Source: Mesorhabditis belari
Lineage: Eukaryota; Nematoda; Chromadorea; Rhabditida; Rhabditidae
Assembly: GCA_958450365.1 (NCBI GenBank)
Contig: CAUEEP010000911.1
Span: 806,001 to 870,000, forward strand
Direction: 5' to 3'
Length of the DNA: 64,000 bases
The translations under genes and the position numbers were made by a program. The first letter of the stretch is position 1; every line of letters begins with the position of its first letter. A model generated the notes under the pieces. The model saw nothing but the letters and a program-made list of their open reading frames with translations. It did no database searches and was not told the DNA's origin. Below, piece by piece: positions 34,342 through 46,689 of the stretch.

Positions 34342-37300
34342 CTAGCACATTTCAATTCGAATTTTCGGTTTCTCCGGTGATTTCTCCAAATCCGTTCCTC
34401 CTTCCATCGCCAAATTCGTGTGATCATTAAACTCTGGTCCATTTTCTTCTTCGATTATTCTGAAAATGGAGAAATTGTTTCAAGTTTACCCTTTCCAACA
34501 AAAAAACTACTGTATTTTACAGCGATTTTGAAATCTCTTATTTATTTTGGGCGTTCTGGAGGGCACTAGGGAAAAAGAAAAGCTCAAAAACTATAAAAAA
34601 AACAATTTGTCTATAAGTTACAGTAACCCTAAAAACTAAAGCCTGCCCTAGTTACAGTAATCCTTAGAGTAAACCCTCAATTTGAGGTGTTTTTTGGTCG
34701 AACTGGAGCTCACGCTAAGCGATCCGCGCTTCAAATCAAATAAAAGTCGCCAAATGACAAACTGGATTACTGTAGTTTTTGCACCTTTTAGGAAACGTTA
34801 GTCGAACAATTTTTAGCCAAACCTTTCCACTAACGGTTGATTCCTGGTCTCAGGCAGGAAACACAACGAAACGATCCATTGAACGCTGAGGAAAACGGTG
34901 AAAGCCGAGTAGGGGGCGATGAACGAGAAAGAATCGAGGCTGACAACCTGTTCATAGGAAATTGTATAGTTTATGGAATGGGGATGCATTCTTTTTGCAT
35001 AAAATTTGGCCGATCTGGATATCACTTCAGAAGCTCAGCCTTTGCCGGGCCTCCGAAAATCGATTCCGGCAAAATAGTTATTTCGATGACGTCACTTTTT
35101 CGGAGATTATTTTGAAAAGCTTTCTTTTTCAATTCTAGGATTTGGAAAAGCTGTTGTGATATCCAGGTCTGCTCTTAAAAGTCAAATTTTGTGCCGAGGG
35201 TGCAGCGACACTGCCGAATCGGCCGCCGATATTACACTTTGGAAATTGTGTAGCTTATAGAATGGAAACACATCCTTTTTACATAAAATTTGGCCGATCT
35301 GGATGTCAGCCAAGATTCAGCTTTTGCTCGGATTCGAAAAATCGATTTCGACAAAAAAATTTTTTTGATGACGTCACTTTTTCAGAGATTTTTTTGAAAA
35401 GCTTTTTTTTCAATTCTAGGATTTGGAAAAGCCGTTGTGATATCCAGATCTGAGTTTAAATAAGAAATTTTGTCTCCAGAAAACTCCGAAGATCGATTTT
35501 AGTAAGCAAACTATTTCGATGACGTCACTTTTTCAGAGATTATTTTAAAAACCTTATTTTTCGATTCTATGATTTGGAAAAGCCGTTGTGATATCCAGAT
35601 CTGAGCTTAGAAATGAATTTTGCCCCCAGGAAACTCCAAAAATCGATTTTAGTAAGCAAACTATTTCGATGACGTCACTTTTTCAGAGATTTTTTTGAAA
35701 AGCTTTTTTTTCAATTCTATGATTTGGAAAAGCTGTTGTGCTATCCAGATCTAAGTTTAGAATCAAATTTTGTACCCAGGGTGCAGCGACACTGCCCAAT
35801 CGGCCTCCAATATTGCACACAGCTCGCGCCATCGTTCGCACAGCCGTCGGGAAGAGCTCAGCCGAGTAGAGGTGGTTCACCTAGCTCCCGGATTTTAAAA
35901 GCGACAAGAATTTGACTCACTTTCCAAGCCGGATCAATGGAAGCGGCGGCGATCACCGACAAAACACCGTACAGCCAACTCGTCGGCGGTAGGCCGAGGA
36001 AATAACTGAAAGATCTTGCTCTTGTTAAAGATTGCTAAGATCTTTGACTGCCTCACATTGCCAAAATCGAGTAGCTAGCTGTACAGGCGACTCCTAAAGA
36101 CAAGAGAACGAGGGGTCGACGCCCGACGAATGACAAGAGAAACGGGATGAGGCCGCAAAAGAACTAAAAACGATATGAAACGACGGTTTTTGAGTTTGGA
36201 TTTGTAAAAGCTGGATGTCACACTATAATCTGAATACTTTAAATTATTCAAATTATGATAAAATAGCAAGGTCAAGTTTTGGGAGATTTGTCATCACTTT
36301 TCCCAAGATTTTTAAAACTGTGCGTTCTCTACGTGCTCAAACGCTCACCATCTAGCATACTAGACTGTCAAACGAACCTTTAAAAGTCCCATTACCGCAA
36401 AATTCGTAAGACGATTTCCGGGAATTGTATCGATGAACAGATAATAACTGAAATTTGGGATTCTTGGAAGAAATAAAACTTGAATTCACCCAAATGAGAC
36501 GATACTCGACGAAACGAAACAATACGTGAGCGCGAGAAGCGGTTTCCGAATGCTCCGGAATCTAGAATTTAAAATTTGACTTGATTACGGTAACTGTAGC
36601 TGGAAATACGTTCTTCTAGATAAAATATAGTCTTTTAGAATGGAAATGCATCCGTTTTACATAAAATTTGGTCAATCTGGATGTCAGTCTAAAAGTTCAG
36701 CCTTTGCCGGGATCCCGAAAATCGATTTCGCCAAAATAGTTATTTCGATGACATCACTTTCTGGGAGATTTTTTTGAAAGGCTTTCTTTTTCAATTCTAT
36801 TATCTGGAAAAGCGGTTGTGCCATCCAGATCTGATCTTAAGAGTCAAATTTTGTGCCGAAGGTGCAGCGACACTGCCGAATCGGCCCACGACATTGAACA
36901 TTGGAGATTGTGTGGCTTATAGAATGAAAATACATTCTTTTTACATAAAATTTGGCCGATCTGGATGTCACTTTAGAAGTTCAGCCTTTGCCGGGACTCC
37001 AAAAAACGATTTCGGCAAAATAGTTATTTAGATGACGTCACTTTTTTAGAGATTATTTTAAAACGCTTTATTTTTCAATTCTATTATCTGGAAAAGCTAT
37101 TGTGATATCCAGCTCCGATCTTAAAAGTCAAATTTTGTACCTAGAGTGCAGCAAAACTGCTGAATTAGCCGCCGATCTTGCACACGGCCACTTAATGAAC
37201 TGTCTTCAATAAATCTCAAAACCAAAGCCAAATCTAGGCATTCTGGAAGGCACGCTGCAGAAAACAAAGAAAAAATAAGCTGAAATAGCTGTCTGGAAAA

Positions 37301-40300
37301 ACTGTCTGAAAAAGTACAGTACCCTTAAACGATTAGGAAGGCTATATAGTGCATTTTCTACAGTAAGTCTCAAATCCAAAAGCATATTCAGGCATTCTGG
37401 AGGTCACACTGCAAAATAAAAAAGAAATCTGCTACAGCAATCCTTAAAAAAACTTAAAAGCTAAAAAATGACGTCATCGAATTTCGTCAAACTCTTGCCT
37501 GAGTATTTTTATCATTCAAAAGCCCACAAAAACAAAACTTTCCCTCACTTCAACAAATCCAGATACAGATAATTCTTTGTGTGCTCCGATTCGCGGGTTT
37601 TCCCACGAGAAGCAGCCTGAAGCAAGAATTCAGCTCCATCAGCGGCACCTGAAAATTTTCAAAGACGTCAAAAGTTCTCAATTCTAACTGCAAATTTCCT
37701 CGTGACATCCAGGATGCAAATTTTGTTTGTCGGAAAATATGGGTTACGGTAATTTTGTCAATGTTTAGAGTCAGTCAAAAATCTGGGGAGTCACTTTTTT
37801 AAAGCTTTCGTTTTCCAAATCTTTTAATTCCATTCTTCCTCGTGACATCCAGGATTCAAATTTTGTTTGTCGGAAAAATCGGGTTACGGTAATTTTGTCA
37901 ATGTTTAGAGTCAGTCAAAAATCTGGGGAGTCACTTTTTTAAAGCTTTCGTTTTCCAAATCTTTTAATTCCATTCTTCCTCGTGACATCCAGGATTCAAA
38001 TTTTGTTTGTCGGAAAAATCGGGTTACGGTAATTTTGTCAATTTTTAGAGGTTGGTCAAAAATCTGGGTAGGTCGCTTTTTTTAAAGCTTTCATTTTTCA
38101 AATCTTTCAATTCCATTTTCCTTCGTGACATCCAGGATTCAAATTTTCGGCGCTAAAAATTCGTTACCGTTTTTCTTGATGACTTTTTGGGCGACGTTGA
38201 CCGCGTCGCGGACCCGATTCTTCGACGCCAACCACCGCACGCTTTCCATTGACCAAATGTACTGAAATTTGTTGTTTGTTGTTGGATTTGGCGTCAAATA
38301 CCAATGAAATGAAGACGAGTGAGGCGATGCAGGCGGTCGTGAGAAAATACGGTCGCCAATGCGCCGAAAAATACGCCAACCCGGCCGTCATCGCCATTGA
38401 TAAGGGCCAGCCGTTTACTGAAAATTCATTTTTAAGTTTTAAACACGTACTGTGACGTCCAGGATTTCGAAATTTTGAATTTAAACTTAGAAAAGTTTGC
38501 TGGTTGCCGAGAAAACCCGAGCATCTCGTTTCGAAGGGTAAACGATGGAATAATGACGTAATCCTTTAACTCTAACATTGAATTCATGCCTTCTGGAGGT
38601 CACAGCAGGGAAAGAAATAGATAAAATCACTGTAGAAATCATGTCTGAAAAGCTACCGTAACCCCTGGCTGGCTACCGTAACCCCATTGATAATCAGCTG
38701 AATAACCGAATTTTTAGATTTTCAATGTGTAGTGTGACTTCCAGGATTTCGAAATTTTAAATAAAAATCCAAAATCGACGAACCACAAACGACCAAAAGC
38801 CGAGATCTCGATGTGCACAAAAATTCGACCACCAGAGTCAAATTCACCACCTGAAAATGGGCGTTTTTGCATAAGTTTACCGATCTTTTACCATATATCC
38901 ACCACAGGCGGCGCCGAGAACACCCAGAATGGCGGTGGTGAAGATCCAGTTGAGCTCGCCGACGAGAGAAACGACGAGACAGCCGAACGAGATGCACAGG
39001 AGGGTACCTGAGTGAATTTGAGTGGATAAATGTTGGAAAGTATAGAAAGTTTGCGATCGATTGTCAACTCTGGATGTCACAGCAGGGATTAGGTCAATAA
39101 AATCTTAAAAAAGTCGATTCTGGGAAAAGTGCAAAGTGGCGTGTAGTGAGCTGGACGGTTTTGTAGCTACAGTAAGACAGGATGTCGAAAATTCAAGTTC
39201 GATGTTGGATTCTGGATGTCACGGCAGAGATTAAACAAATAAAATCTTAGAAAAACGGATTCGGGGAAAAGCGTAAAAGTGGAGTTTAGTGGCTGGACTG
39301 TTTTGTAGCTACAGTAAGACAGGATGTCGAAAGTTTCCAATCGATTATCAATTCTGGATGTCACAGCGGCGATTAGGCCGATAAAATCTTAAAAAAGCCG
39401 ATTCTGTGAAAAGTGCAAAGTTGAGTGTAGTGAGCTGGACTGTTTTGTAGCCACAGTAAGACAGAATGTCGAAAATTTAAATTGGATCCTGGATTCTGGA
39501 TGTCACTAGAGAATTTGCGTAGTCAAGACTTTCAAAATCTAGAGAACTAACCCAAAATGGCCGGCCTTCTCCCATAAGTGTCAGCGATGTAGCCGGTGAG
39601 GAAAGCGCCGGCCAAGCCGCCCAACATGATTGCTGTGGAGACGATGCTCTTGACACTGAAAAGGAAACATTATTTAGTTTACTTGGAAACATTTTCGCAT
39701 CAAAATATTGGGAAATTTCAAAGTACTAAACTCGATTTTCGACTTTGACTGAATATCTTTTAAATAAAGGTAATAAATTAAAAACTGAAGTACCCAGGCT
39801 TTAAGCTGGATGTCACATAACATTACTAGAATGATAGATTGGCTTGGGCAAGCTTTCTTTCAAAGGGCTAAACTCGGTTTGGACTTTGACTGAATATCTT
39901 TTAAATAAAGCTAATAAATTAAAAATTGAAGTACCCAGGCATTAAGCTGGATATCACATAACATTTCTAGAATAATAGATCAGCTTGGGCATGCTTTCTT
40001 TCAAAGTGCTAGACCAGCTTTCGACTTTGACTGAATATCTTTTAAACAAAGCTTAAAATCTAAGAATTGATTTACCCAGGCATTAAGCTGGATATCACAT
40101 AACATTTCTAGAATGATAAATCGGCTTTGGGACCTATTAGGACCGGCTTAGGGGCCTACATCACTTTGTTAGTCTCGATCACTTGAAAGTGTGCGTACCT
40201 TTCATGTCATAGGAAAAAGCGGGATCTGGCACACGGGTCTATGTGGGAAAATAGGTCCCGGTTTAATTACCCAATTTTTTTTCATATTTTATTTTTCGGA

Positions 40301-41150
40301 CTTTTTGGGCTTTAGGGACATGTTGTGACTTCCAGAATTTCGAAATTCAATAAAATTTAGCTCCTTTTAAAACCCACTTCGGTTGTTTACACGCCAAGTC
40401 CCACTCCAGTAGCAGCGAGTGAAAATCGAGCTCAATTTCAGCGTTTATTGTCCCATTTTTGCCACAATAGCCCTGGAATTTCGGGTTTTCAGGGGAATTG
40501 GTCTTTTTTTTACCGCTGGTGGACTGAAAATCGAGGTAACAAGCAGACAAGCGGCAATCGGTAAATAGCCGAGTTGTGTAAGGACAAGGAGGACAATCTA
40601 AAAAACAAAAAAAATTTTCCTAATAAAACGATGGAAATTTTTGTTTCAGCTTCAAGTGTGCGTTCCAGATTGCAGAATTAAATTTGTAAAAACTTATAAA
40701 ATGCAAATTTTCTTGACGTTTTCGTGCCAAACTTTTTCGTGCGTACTCCAGAGACAGAGAATTCGAAAATTTGCATTTTTTTTGATTCAAAGCTCAAAGT
40801 GACCTCCAGATCGAGCAATAAAAAAGAAATTATTTCTGAATTTGTCAAATTTCCGATTATTTTACTCCGAACGTCTCACGGGTGCTCTAGATGTGCTAAA
40901 GGCAAAATTATGGCTCGATTTGAATTCCAAAGCGCAAAGTGACCTCCAGATTGATGAATGCAGGTGAAAGCGTTGCCAATTACCGGCAATTTTCACCAGA
41001 TTTTGATTCAAAATGGAAACTTGCAAAAAAAACTTTTTTTTTCACTACCTGATACTTCGAGAAATCTTTCAGCGTATTGTCGATGCATTTCGGCGATTTT
41101 TCCGAGGAGTCTTTAAGAGAAGAGCATTCGGACGAGTTCTCTTCCATCAT
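34342..41150 (-). CDS. SLC22-type organic ion transporter (MFS), 16 exons, 519 aa
   Basis: Exons in transcript order (plus-strand coordinates): 41049-41150, 40514-40597, 40378-40472, 39552-39655, 38892-39007, 38784-38850, 38302-38417, 38168-38261, 37549-37648, 36490-36561, 36378-36447, 36057-36163, 35921-36005, 35776-35880, 34823-34947, 34342-34459. All phases close. The family moves organic cations, anions or zwitterions across the plasma membrane with 12 membrane helices. Seen: TM1 LTQLGYLPIAACLLV; an extracellular loop with LLEWDLAC; the MFS loop signature GYIADTYGRR (115-124) and its second-half echo FVGRRP (353-357); ESVRWL (234-239); YSAELFPTAVR (409-419); and LPETRNQPL (470-478). The TM1-TM2 loop is much shorter than the roughly 100 aa typical of vertebrate SLC22 proteins. 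The start follows an acceptor two bases upstream (41153-41154), consistent with trans-splicing. Six introns are 40-51 bp; the others carry box arrays. The substrate cannot be inferred. Confidence 0.93.
34960..35770. repeat. SLC22 intron array carrying a captured exon edge
   Basis: CTGGATATCAC and GTGATATCCAG boxes alternate in orientation at about 140-bp steps. At 35192-35240 is a decayed copy of the 3' part of exon 14 plus its donor (GGTGCAGCGACACTGCCGAA). Segmental relative of 27230-27880. Confidence 0.9.
36600..37190. repeat. SLC22 intron array with two captured exon edges
   Basis: Same family as 34960-35770 in the next large intron. Copies of the exon 14 end occur at about 36855-36905 and 37138-37190, both too decayed to encode anything. 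Confidence 0.85.
37230..37430 (+). repeat. SLC22 intron boxes with TACAGTA motifs
   Basis: CTGGAAGGCAC at about 37240 and CTGGAGGTCAC at about 37397, in the CTACAGTAA-bearing family of 32405-33510. Confidence 0.7.
37690..38145 (-). repeat. Near-perfect 140-bp tandem array in SLC22 intron
   Basis: GTGACATCCAGG at 37702, 37842, 37982 and 38125. The first three units are almost identical, indicating recent amplification. Confidence 0.9.
39040..39510 (+). repeat. SLC22 intron array, 142-bp unit
   Basis: CTGGATGTCAC at 39070, 39212, 39354 and 39496, each 142 bp apart. The unit carries GTAGCTACAGTAAGACAGGA. The family recurs in TTLL introns 1 and 3. Confidence 0.92.
39720..40260 (+). repeat. SLC22 intron array, 141-bp unit
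   Basis: CTGGATGTCAC or CTGGATATCAC at 39806, 39947 and 40088 (steps of 141). The unit carries TTTGACTGAATATCTTTTAA. It ends in GGATCTGGCACAC and a second-box match at 40258. Copied in TTLL intron 3. Confidence 0.92.
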
Positions 41151-41339
41151 TCCTGCAAAAAAGTAAAAGGATTTAGAATAAAATGATAAAAAAAGTGGGT
41201 AATTGATCGAATTTCGAAAAAGCTTAAAATTTTGATTTTAACGATTTCTGATTGACTCAAAACCCGTTGTGCCATCCAGGATTTGGTTTGGAAAGAAATG
41301 GAAACCGATTCGAGGCGATTAGTGCCGAATTTGGGTTGT

Positions 41340-41840
41340 GGGGACGCTCCCGCAAGCGCTGAGAGGTGTCCTCTGTGCGGCCACGTAATCGCTCGCCGTC
41401 TGGCACAACGCCCTAGCGGATAGGGGAACGGGGGAAGGCTGAAAAAGCTTTTCAGACCATCCTCTGTGCGGCCACGTAATCGATCGCCGTCTGGCACAAG
41501 GCCCTAGTGGATATGGGAATGGGGGAAGTCGGGAAAGACTTTTCAGACCTTCCTCTGTGCGGCCACGTAATCGCTCGCCGTCTGGCACAAGGGGGGAAGG
41601 GATAGGGGAATGGGGGAAGTCGGGAAAGACTTTTCAGACCGTCCTCTGTGCGGCCACGTAATCGCTCGCCGTCTGGCACAAGGGGGGAAGGGATAGGGGA
41701 ATGGGGGGAGTCCGGAAAGGCTTTTCAGACCGTCCTCTGTGCGGCCACGTAATCGCTCGCTGTCTGGCACAAGGCCCTGGTGGATAGGGGAATGGGGGGA
41801 AGTCCGGAAAGGTTGTTCAGACCGTCCTTTCATCGACTAA
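41340..41840 (-). repeat. 91-bp tandem array with a GTCTGGCAC box
   Basis: CTGGCAC starts at 41400, 41491, 41582, 41673 and 41764, every step 91 bp. The unit carries GTGCGGCCACGTAATCGCTC followed by GCCGTCTGGCACA. Isolated copies of this sequence occur near 9742 (CTL intron 8) and 54459. The unit is G+C-rich, and several minus-strand frames remain open through it. Confidence 0.92.
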
Positions 41841-41939
41841 TTCATTCAGATGCTACTTTCCGTTTGGCATTTCTGTGGGCATTGCGCTAGCCGACCAGAA
41901 TCCTTAGAAAGCTTTGAAAGAGGCAAACTAGAAAACCAA

Positions 41940-42300
41940 TAACGAAGTGAATTTCAGCCATCTGGAGCGCACACCAAACAGTTCACAGCTCTGAATACTA
42001 ACTTCTCAAAAAAACCCAGCTCTCACTATCAGGAGAGTACAAGATTGGCATCAAATATCCTACCAGATTGGTTCAAAATTTTTGAATTGGCCAAGAATGG
42101 GTTTTCTGGAGCGCACACTAATCACGAGGCTTTAACACATTCACGACGAAGCCATACGAAGCCATGCGACAATACGGCAGCCATAGCAGCGTCTCCAAAC
42201 TCTTGGAACGCCTTGAAAGGGGCAAAAAGAAGAAAATGCTTTGAGAATCTGGCTTTCTGGAAGGCACTTATTGCCATTCAGAAGATGTTTCCTTTAGTTT
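41940..42300 (+). repeat. Three boxes in diverged sequence
   Basis: CTGGAGCGCAC near 41959 and 42103 and CTGGAAGGCAC near 42255, spaced about 144 and 152 bp, without obvious sequence similarity between units. Confidence 0.7.
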
Positions 42301-42334
42301 ATCATTTCGGATCGAGTCACCCCATAATCTAGTC

Positions 42335-42615
42335 TGAATACCGATGTCTACCTATTCTAGGCTGAATATCCTATTCTAGATTGAATACCGTAATCCAAGC
42401 GGTCTAGACTGAATACTCTAATCTAGACCGAATATCCTATTCTAGACTGAATACCGATGTCTACCTATTCTAGACTGAATATCCTATTCTAGACTAAATA
42501 CCGTAATCTAGCTATTCTAGACTGAATATCCTATTCTAGATCGAATACCGTAATCCAGACAGTCTACACTGAATACCGTAATCTAGACTGAACACCCTAA
42601 TCTAGACTAAATCCT
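42335..42615. repeat. Minisatellite, TCTAGACTGAATA-type
   Basis: Irregular copies of ATTCTAGACTGAATATCCT and GAATACCGTAATCTAGACT. Confidence 0.85.
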
Positions 42616-42619
42616 GATT

Positions 42620-43140
42620 TCCAAAAAAATAAAAAAATTTAAAATCTGATTTCCACAAATTCACGTGTGACATCCAACTAAGAAAATCCCAAAATTTCAA
42701 AAAAATTCTGATGATTTAAAGTAGAATTTTTGATGAGGCAAGGAATTTGACGGCCGGTCGATCGTCAAAATCGTCAAAAACTGGCTTAAGAAAACTCATA
42801 GAAAGGGAAATTTTGAGGGGAAAATTGAGGCCAGCGGAATTTAAAGGAAAACGCGTAGATTGTGACCAAAAAAAAGAAACAGAATTGATCGTAAAAATAA
42901 AGAAAAATTCAGGAATTTCCCGTCATTTTCGTGACTTTTTTTTTGAATGCAAAAATCAGCAAACTCAAAGGAGAAAATGATAAGGGGAAATATGGGCGAT
43001 CGAGGGGAAAATAGATGAACAAAGGAAAGTCGAAAGATCAGGCTTTGAAAGGAAATTAGTTTTAACGAAAAGCTATTCAGATGAGAGTTTTGAAGAGCCC
43101 AATTTGGCCCAATTTGGCCCAATTTGGACCAATTTGGTCA
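42620..43140. other. Spacer with no recognised gene
   Basis: A/G-rich sequence with a triplicated GCCCAATTTG near 43098-43130 and one GTGACATCCAA near 42667. Short frames at 42747-42980 (+) and 42841-43122 (-) resemble no family. Confidence 0.4.
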
Positions 43141-43164
43141 CTTCAATATTGTAAAGTTTAGGAA

Positions 43165-45020
43165 ATTTGTGATCGATTGTCGATTCTGGATGTCAGGACA
43201 GGGTTTGGCTAGAGAAAATCGACCAGAAACCCATTCTGGGGAAAGTGCAGAATGAGGCGAACGGGTTTGAAGGGTTTCTAAGCCAGCAACGGGTCCTGGG
43301 CTAACAATTTTTGGCCGATTGTCGATTCTGGAAGTCAGTACACGGTTTGACTAGAGAAAATCCACGAGAAACCTATTTTGAAAAAGTGCAACAAGGAGTA
43401 AACTCGTTCGACGTATTTCTAAGCCATCACTTGGTCCAAGATCAAAAATTTTTAGCCGATTGTCAATTCTGGATGTCACACTAGCGCTTGAGTAGGAAAA
43501 ATCCAAAAGAAACCAATTTTTTAAAAAGTACAAGAATGAGACAAAGGAGTTCGAGGTGTTTCTAAGACAGCAACGGATCTTGGGCCAACAATTTGCGATC
43601 GATTATCAATTCTGGATGTCAGGACAGGTTTTGGATGAATAAAACACCAGCTAAACCTAAAATTTTCAATCAAAAACCGCGAATCGATCGATTGGGGGTG
43701 AAGAAAAGAGAGAAATCGGGTTGCTGCCGAAATTTTCGAAAAGCATTTTAAAGATTTAGTTTTTTTCAGCAGAAATCGACGATCTGGAGTGCACAAAAGG
43801 TTTTGGTCAAGAAAAAATCGGGACTCAAATCACGGGAAATTTTCGGGGTTTTTGTGTCGAGGAGCCTAAACGGTCCAAGTGCCGACTCGAAAATCAAAAT
43901 CAGCTCTAATCAAATTTCTATTAATCCAAACAGCTTCTGTGACACCCAGGATATGCAAATTTTACAAAATCAAGAAACTTTTTTCTTGTGGAAGTACAAA
44001 AATTGACTCAAAATCGTCAGCTCGGTTTAGCCTTTTACAAAATCAGCCCCAATCAAATTTCTATAAATGCAAACATCTTCTGTGACACCCAGGACGTGCA
44101 AATTTTCCTGTATCAAAGAAAGTTTTTGTTGGAAAAGTGAAAAAAATGACCCAAAATCGTGCGCTCGGTTTGGTCGAAAAGGAAAGCTAAATCTAACGAT
44201 GAAAAAGGCGCAAAAACACGGAAATTATCGATTTGTGGTGATGGGGAAAAGCATCTGGGACGCACAGCAGCTTTTGGTCAAGAAAAATCGGGGCTCTGAG
44301 AAATTCGGGATGTCGGGGATTTGAGCCTGACCGGATCGATCCAAGATTCGAGACGAGCTTGTTTTAGCGGGGTTTTTTCGGTCTTTGGATCGTTTTTATT
44401 GTTTTTTCAGAGGAATTGGAAAGCACACTTGGTAATGGGATGAAAATTGGATATGGAAAGATATAAAATTTGAAAATGTTTTGGTAGAAGCTCCAGAATC
44501 GATGATCTTGAGCCAGCCCCGAACCACTTTTTCAGCTTTTGCCAAGAAAAATCGCGGAAATTATCGGAAATTTGGAGAATTATGGAAAAAAAGAAAAAGA
44601 TTACGGAAAAAAAACCGCGAATGGATCGATTTGGGGTCAAGAAAAGAGAAAAACGAGTTGCTGCCGAAATTCTTGAAATGCAGTCGAAGATTTCGTTTCT
44701 TTTCTGCAAGAATGGACGATCTGGAACGCACAGCAGCTTTTGGTCAAGAAAAATCGGGGCTCTGAGAAATTCTGGGTGTCGGGCTTTTGAGCCTGACCGG
44801 ACCGATCCGAGTTCTCACTCGAAAATCAAAATCAAGTCGAATCAAATTTCTATCAATCCAAACATCTTCTGTGACATCCAGGATATGCAAATTTTAAAGA
44901 ATGAAATAAAGTTTTTTTTGTGAGAGTGAAAAAATTGACTCAAAATCGTGCGCTCGGTTTGGTGAGATTTTTCGATTTATCAAAAGAGATTTATTTTGTG
45001 ATTTCTAAGTGTTGTGCGTT
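43165..45020. repeat. Box arrays forming segmental duplication, left copy
   Basis: CTGGATGTCA or CTGGAAGTCA at 43186, 43328, 43469 and 43612 (141-143 bp), CTGGAGTGCAC at 43784, then GTGACACCCAGG at 43939 and 44082 (143 bp). The block beginning CGAGACGAGCTTGTTTTAGC at about 44348 and the CACGGTTTGACTAGAGAAAA block near 43332 both recur at 46.7-48.5 kb. Confidence 0.85.
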
Positions 45021-45900
45021 CCAATATGACTAAAAAATTGATATTTATAAAATTTCAGAAATTTTTGTAGTTTCTAGAGATCTGAAGTTGACAAGGGCTA
45101 ATTGGAGATTCAGCAGGGAATCGGGAAAAGGGGATTTTCGATAAAATGACATGGATGTCTGGGAAATCAATGGCAAAAAAAAATGGCAAAAAGAATAATT
45201 GTTTCCTGTCATTTCCCTTGGCAAAAAAGTGCTTTTTGAGTTACGTAAAAAAATGCAATAATTGTTTTTTGAAAAAATCGTCATAGTGCAAGAATGGAAG
45301 GCTCAAAATACGTAGTGACATCCAACTTTTAGAAATCGAAACGAATTTTCCAGACATTTTGAAATCTCGAAGAAATTCGGCTTCAAAGTCTTGCCATTGC
45401 AAAGGCAAAATTTTAAAATGCAATTTTGCGGAAAATTTTTCATCCAAAGAATAGAGTGACATCCAGATTGCATAAAACAATTTGAATTTCTAGGAAATCA
45501 AAAATTCTAAACACAATTTGCTTAGTCGGTTTAGTTACGTAATCGTGATTTCTCAAAAAAATCGCTTTCAGTGAGAAAAAGCCTCTCAAATACAAAGCCA
45601 ATACAAAATGCCCTCCATAATTACAAAAAATAATTGAGGGGAAGTAATTTGAATCAAATTTTCCAAAGAATTGAGGCTATTTGGAAAAAGTGGGCGGGGC
45701 TTGGACTTCAGAAAAATGGGGCGGGCTCGAAAAACTCTAATTACAAAAAATTGGGAAAATTTTGAAAGCAATTAATAGTGTGACATCCAGATATTAGAAA
45801 TCGGTTTATATTTTTTGAGAAGCATGCCAGAAAACGAGCGTTTACGCGAGAACAAAGTACATGGTTTGATGGAAATCAAGAATAGCTCCAAATTTCACAG
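45020..45900 (-). other. Intergenic DNA with scattered boxes
   Basis: GTGACATCCA-type boxes near 45313, 45452 and 45780, and a second-box variant (CGGTTTAGTTACGTAA) near 45524. No gene seen. Confidence 0.5.
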
Positions 45901-46360
45901 AAATATTTGTAAACTCTTTTGTGACTTCCAGAACAGAAATAGGATTTAGAAAAAAGATAATTGGTGCGCCAGAAACGAGTGTTTACGCGAGAGCAAAGTA
46001 CACGGTCCGATGAAAATCAGAAATCGCTCCAAATTTCACAGGAATATTTGGAAACTCTTGTGTGACTTCCAGAACAGAAATAGGATTTAGAAAAAAGATA
46101 ATTGGTGCGCCAGAAACGAGTGTTTACGCGAGAGCAAAGTACACGGTTTGATGGAAATCAAGAATAGCTCCAAATTGCATAAAAACCTTTCAAAACTTTC
46201 GTGTGACTTCCAGGACAGCAATAAGATTTAGAAAAAAGATAAATTGGTGCGCCAGAAACGAGTGTTTACGTGAGAGCAAAGTACACGGTTTGATGGAAAT
46301 CAAGAATAGCTCCAAATTTCACAAAAATATTTGAAAACTCTTTTGTGACTTCCAGGACAG
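45900..46360 (-). repeat. 141-bp tandem array, four boxes
   Basis: GTGACTTCCAG at 45921, 46062, 46203 and 46345. The unit carries GTGCGCCAGAAACGAGTGTT and GCAAAGTACACGGT. Confidence 0.92.
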
Positions 46361-46374
46361 ACGAATAACAACTT

Positions 46375-46560
46375 CATTTTCAGAAACACAACTCGAAAGG
46401 GGTTTCCCGGCGCGGCGTCCCGATTCTCCCATGCTCGCTCGTTCCACCGGGGCCGACTGTTTGTCCGCCCCGTTTTCTGCTCAAAATGTCAACAAATCTC
46501 CCGAGATAAACACTCACTTTTTCCCAAAGAAAACGATCTTCAAATAAAAATGATCCGAAA
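46375..46560. other. Short GC-rich island
   Basis: About 120 bases of balanced to G+C-rich sequence (GGGGCCGACTGTTTGTCCGC) in AT-rich surroundings. It could be a promoter or leader exon, but nothing ties it to a particular gene. Confidence 0.25.
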
Positions 46561-46689
46561 AGAAAGGGAAATGCTTAAAATTGAGGGATTTATTTCAAGA
46601 AAAACCCAGCTTGAAAAAGATTGGCTTTAAAAAATGAAAATCTTAGAGAAAAGTGGTAATTTTAAGCCAAAAATCGTTCAATCTGGGAG

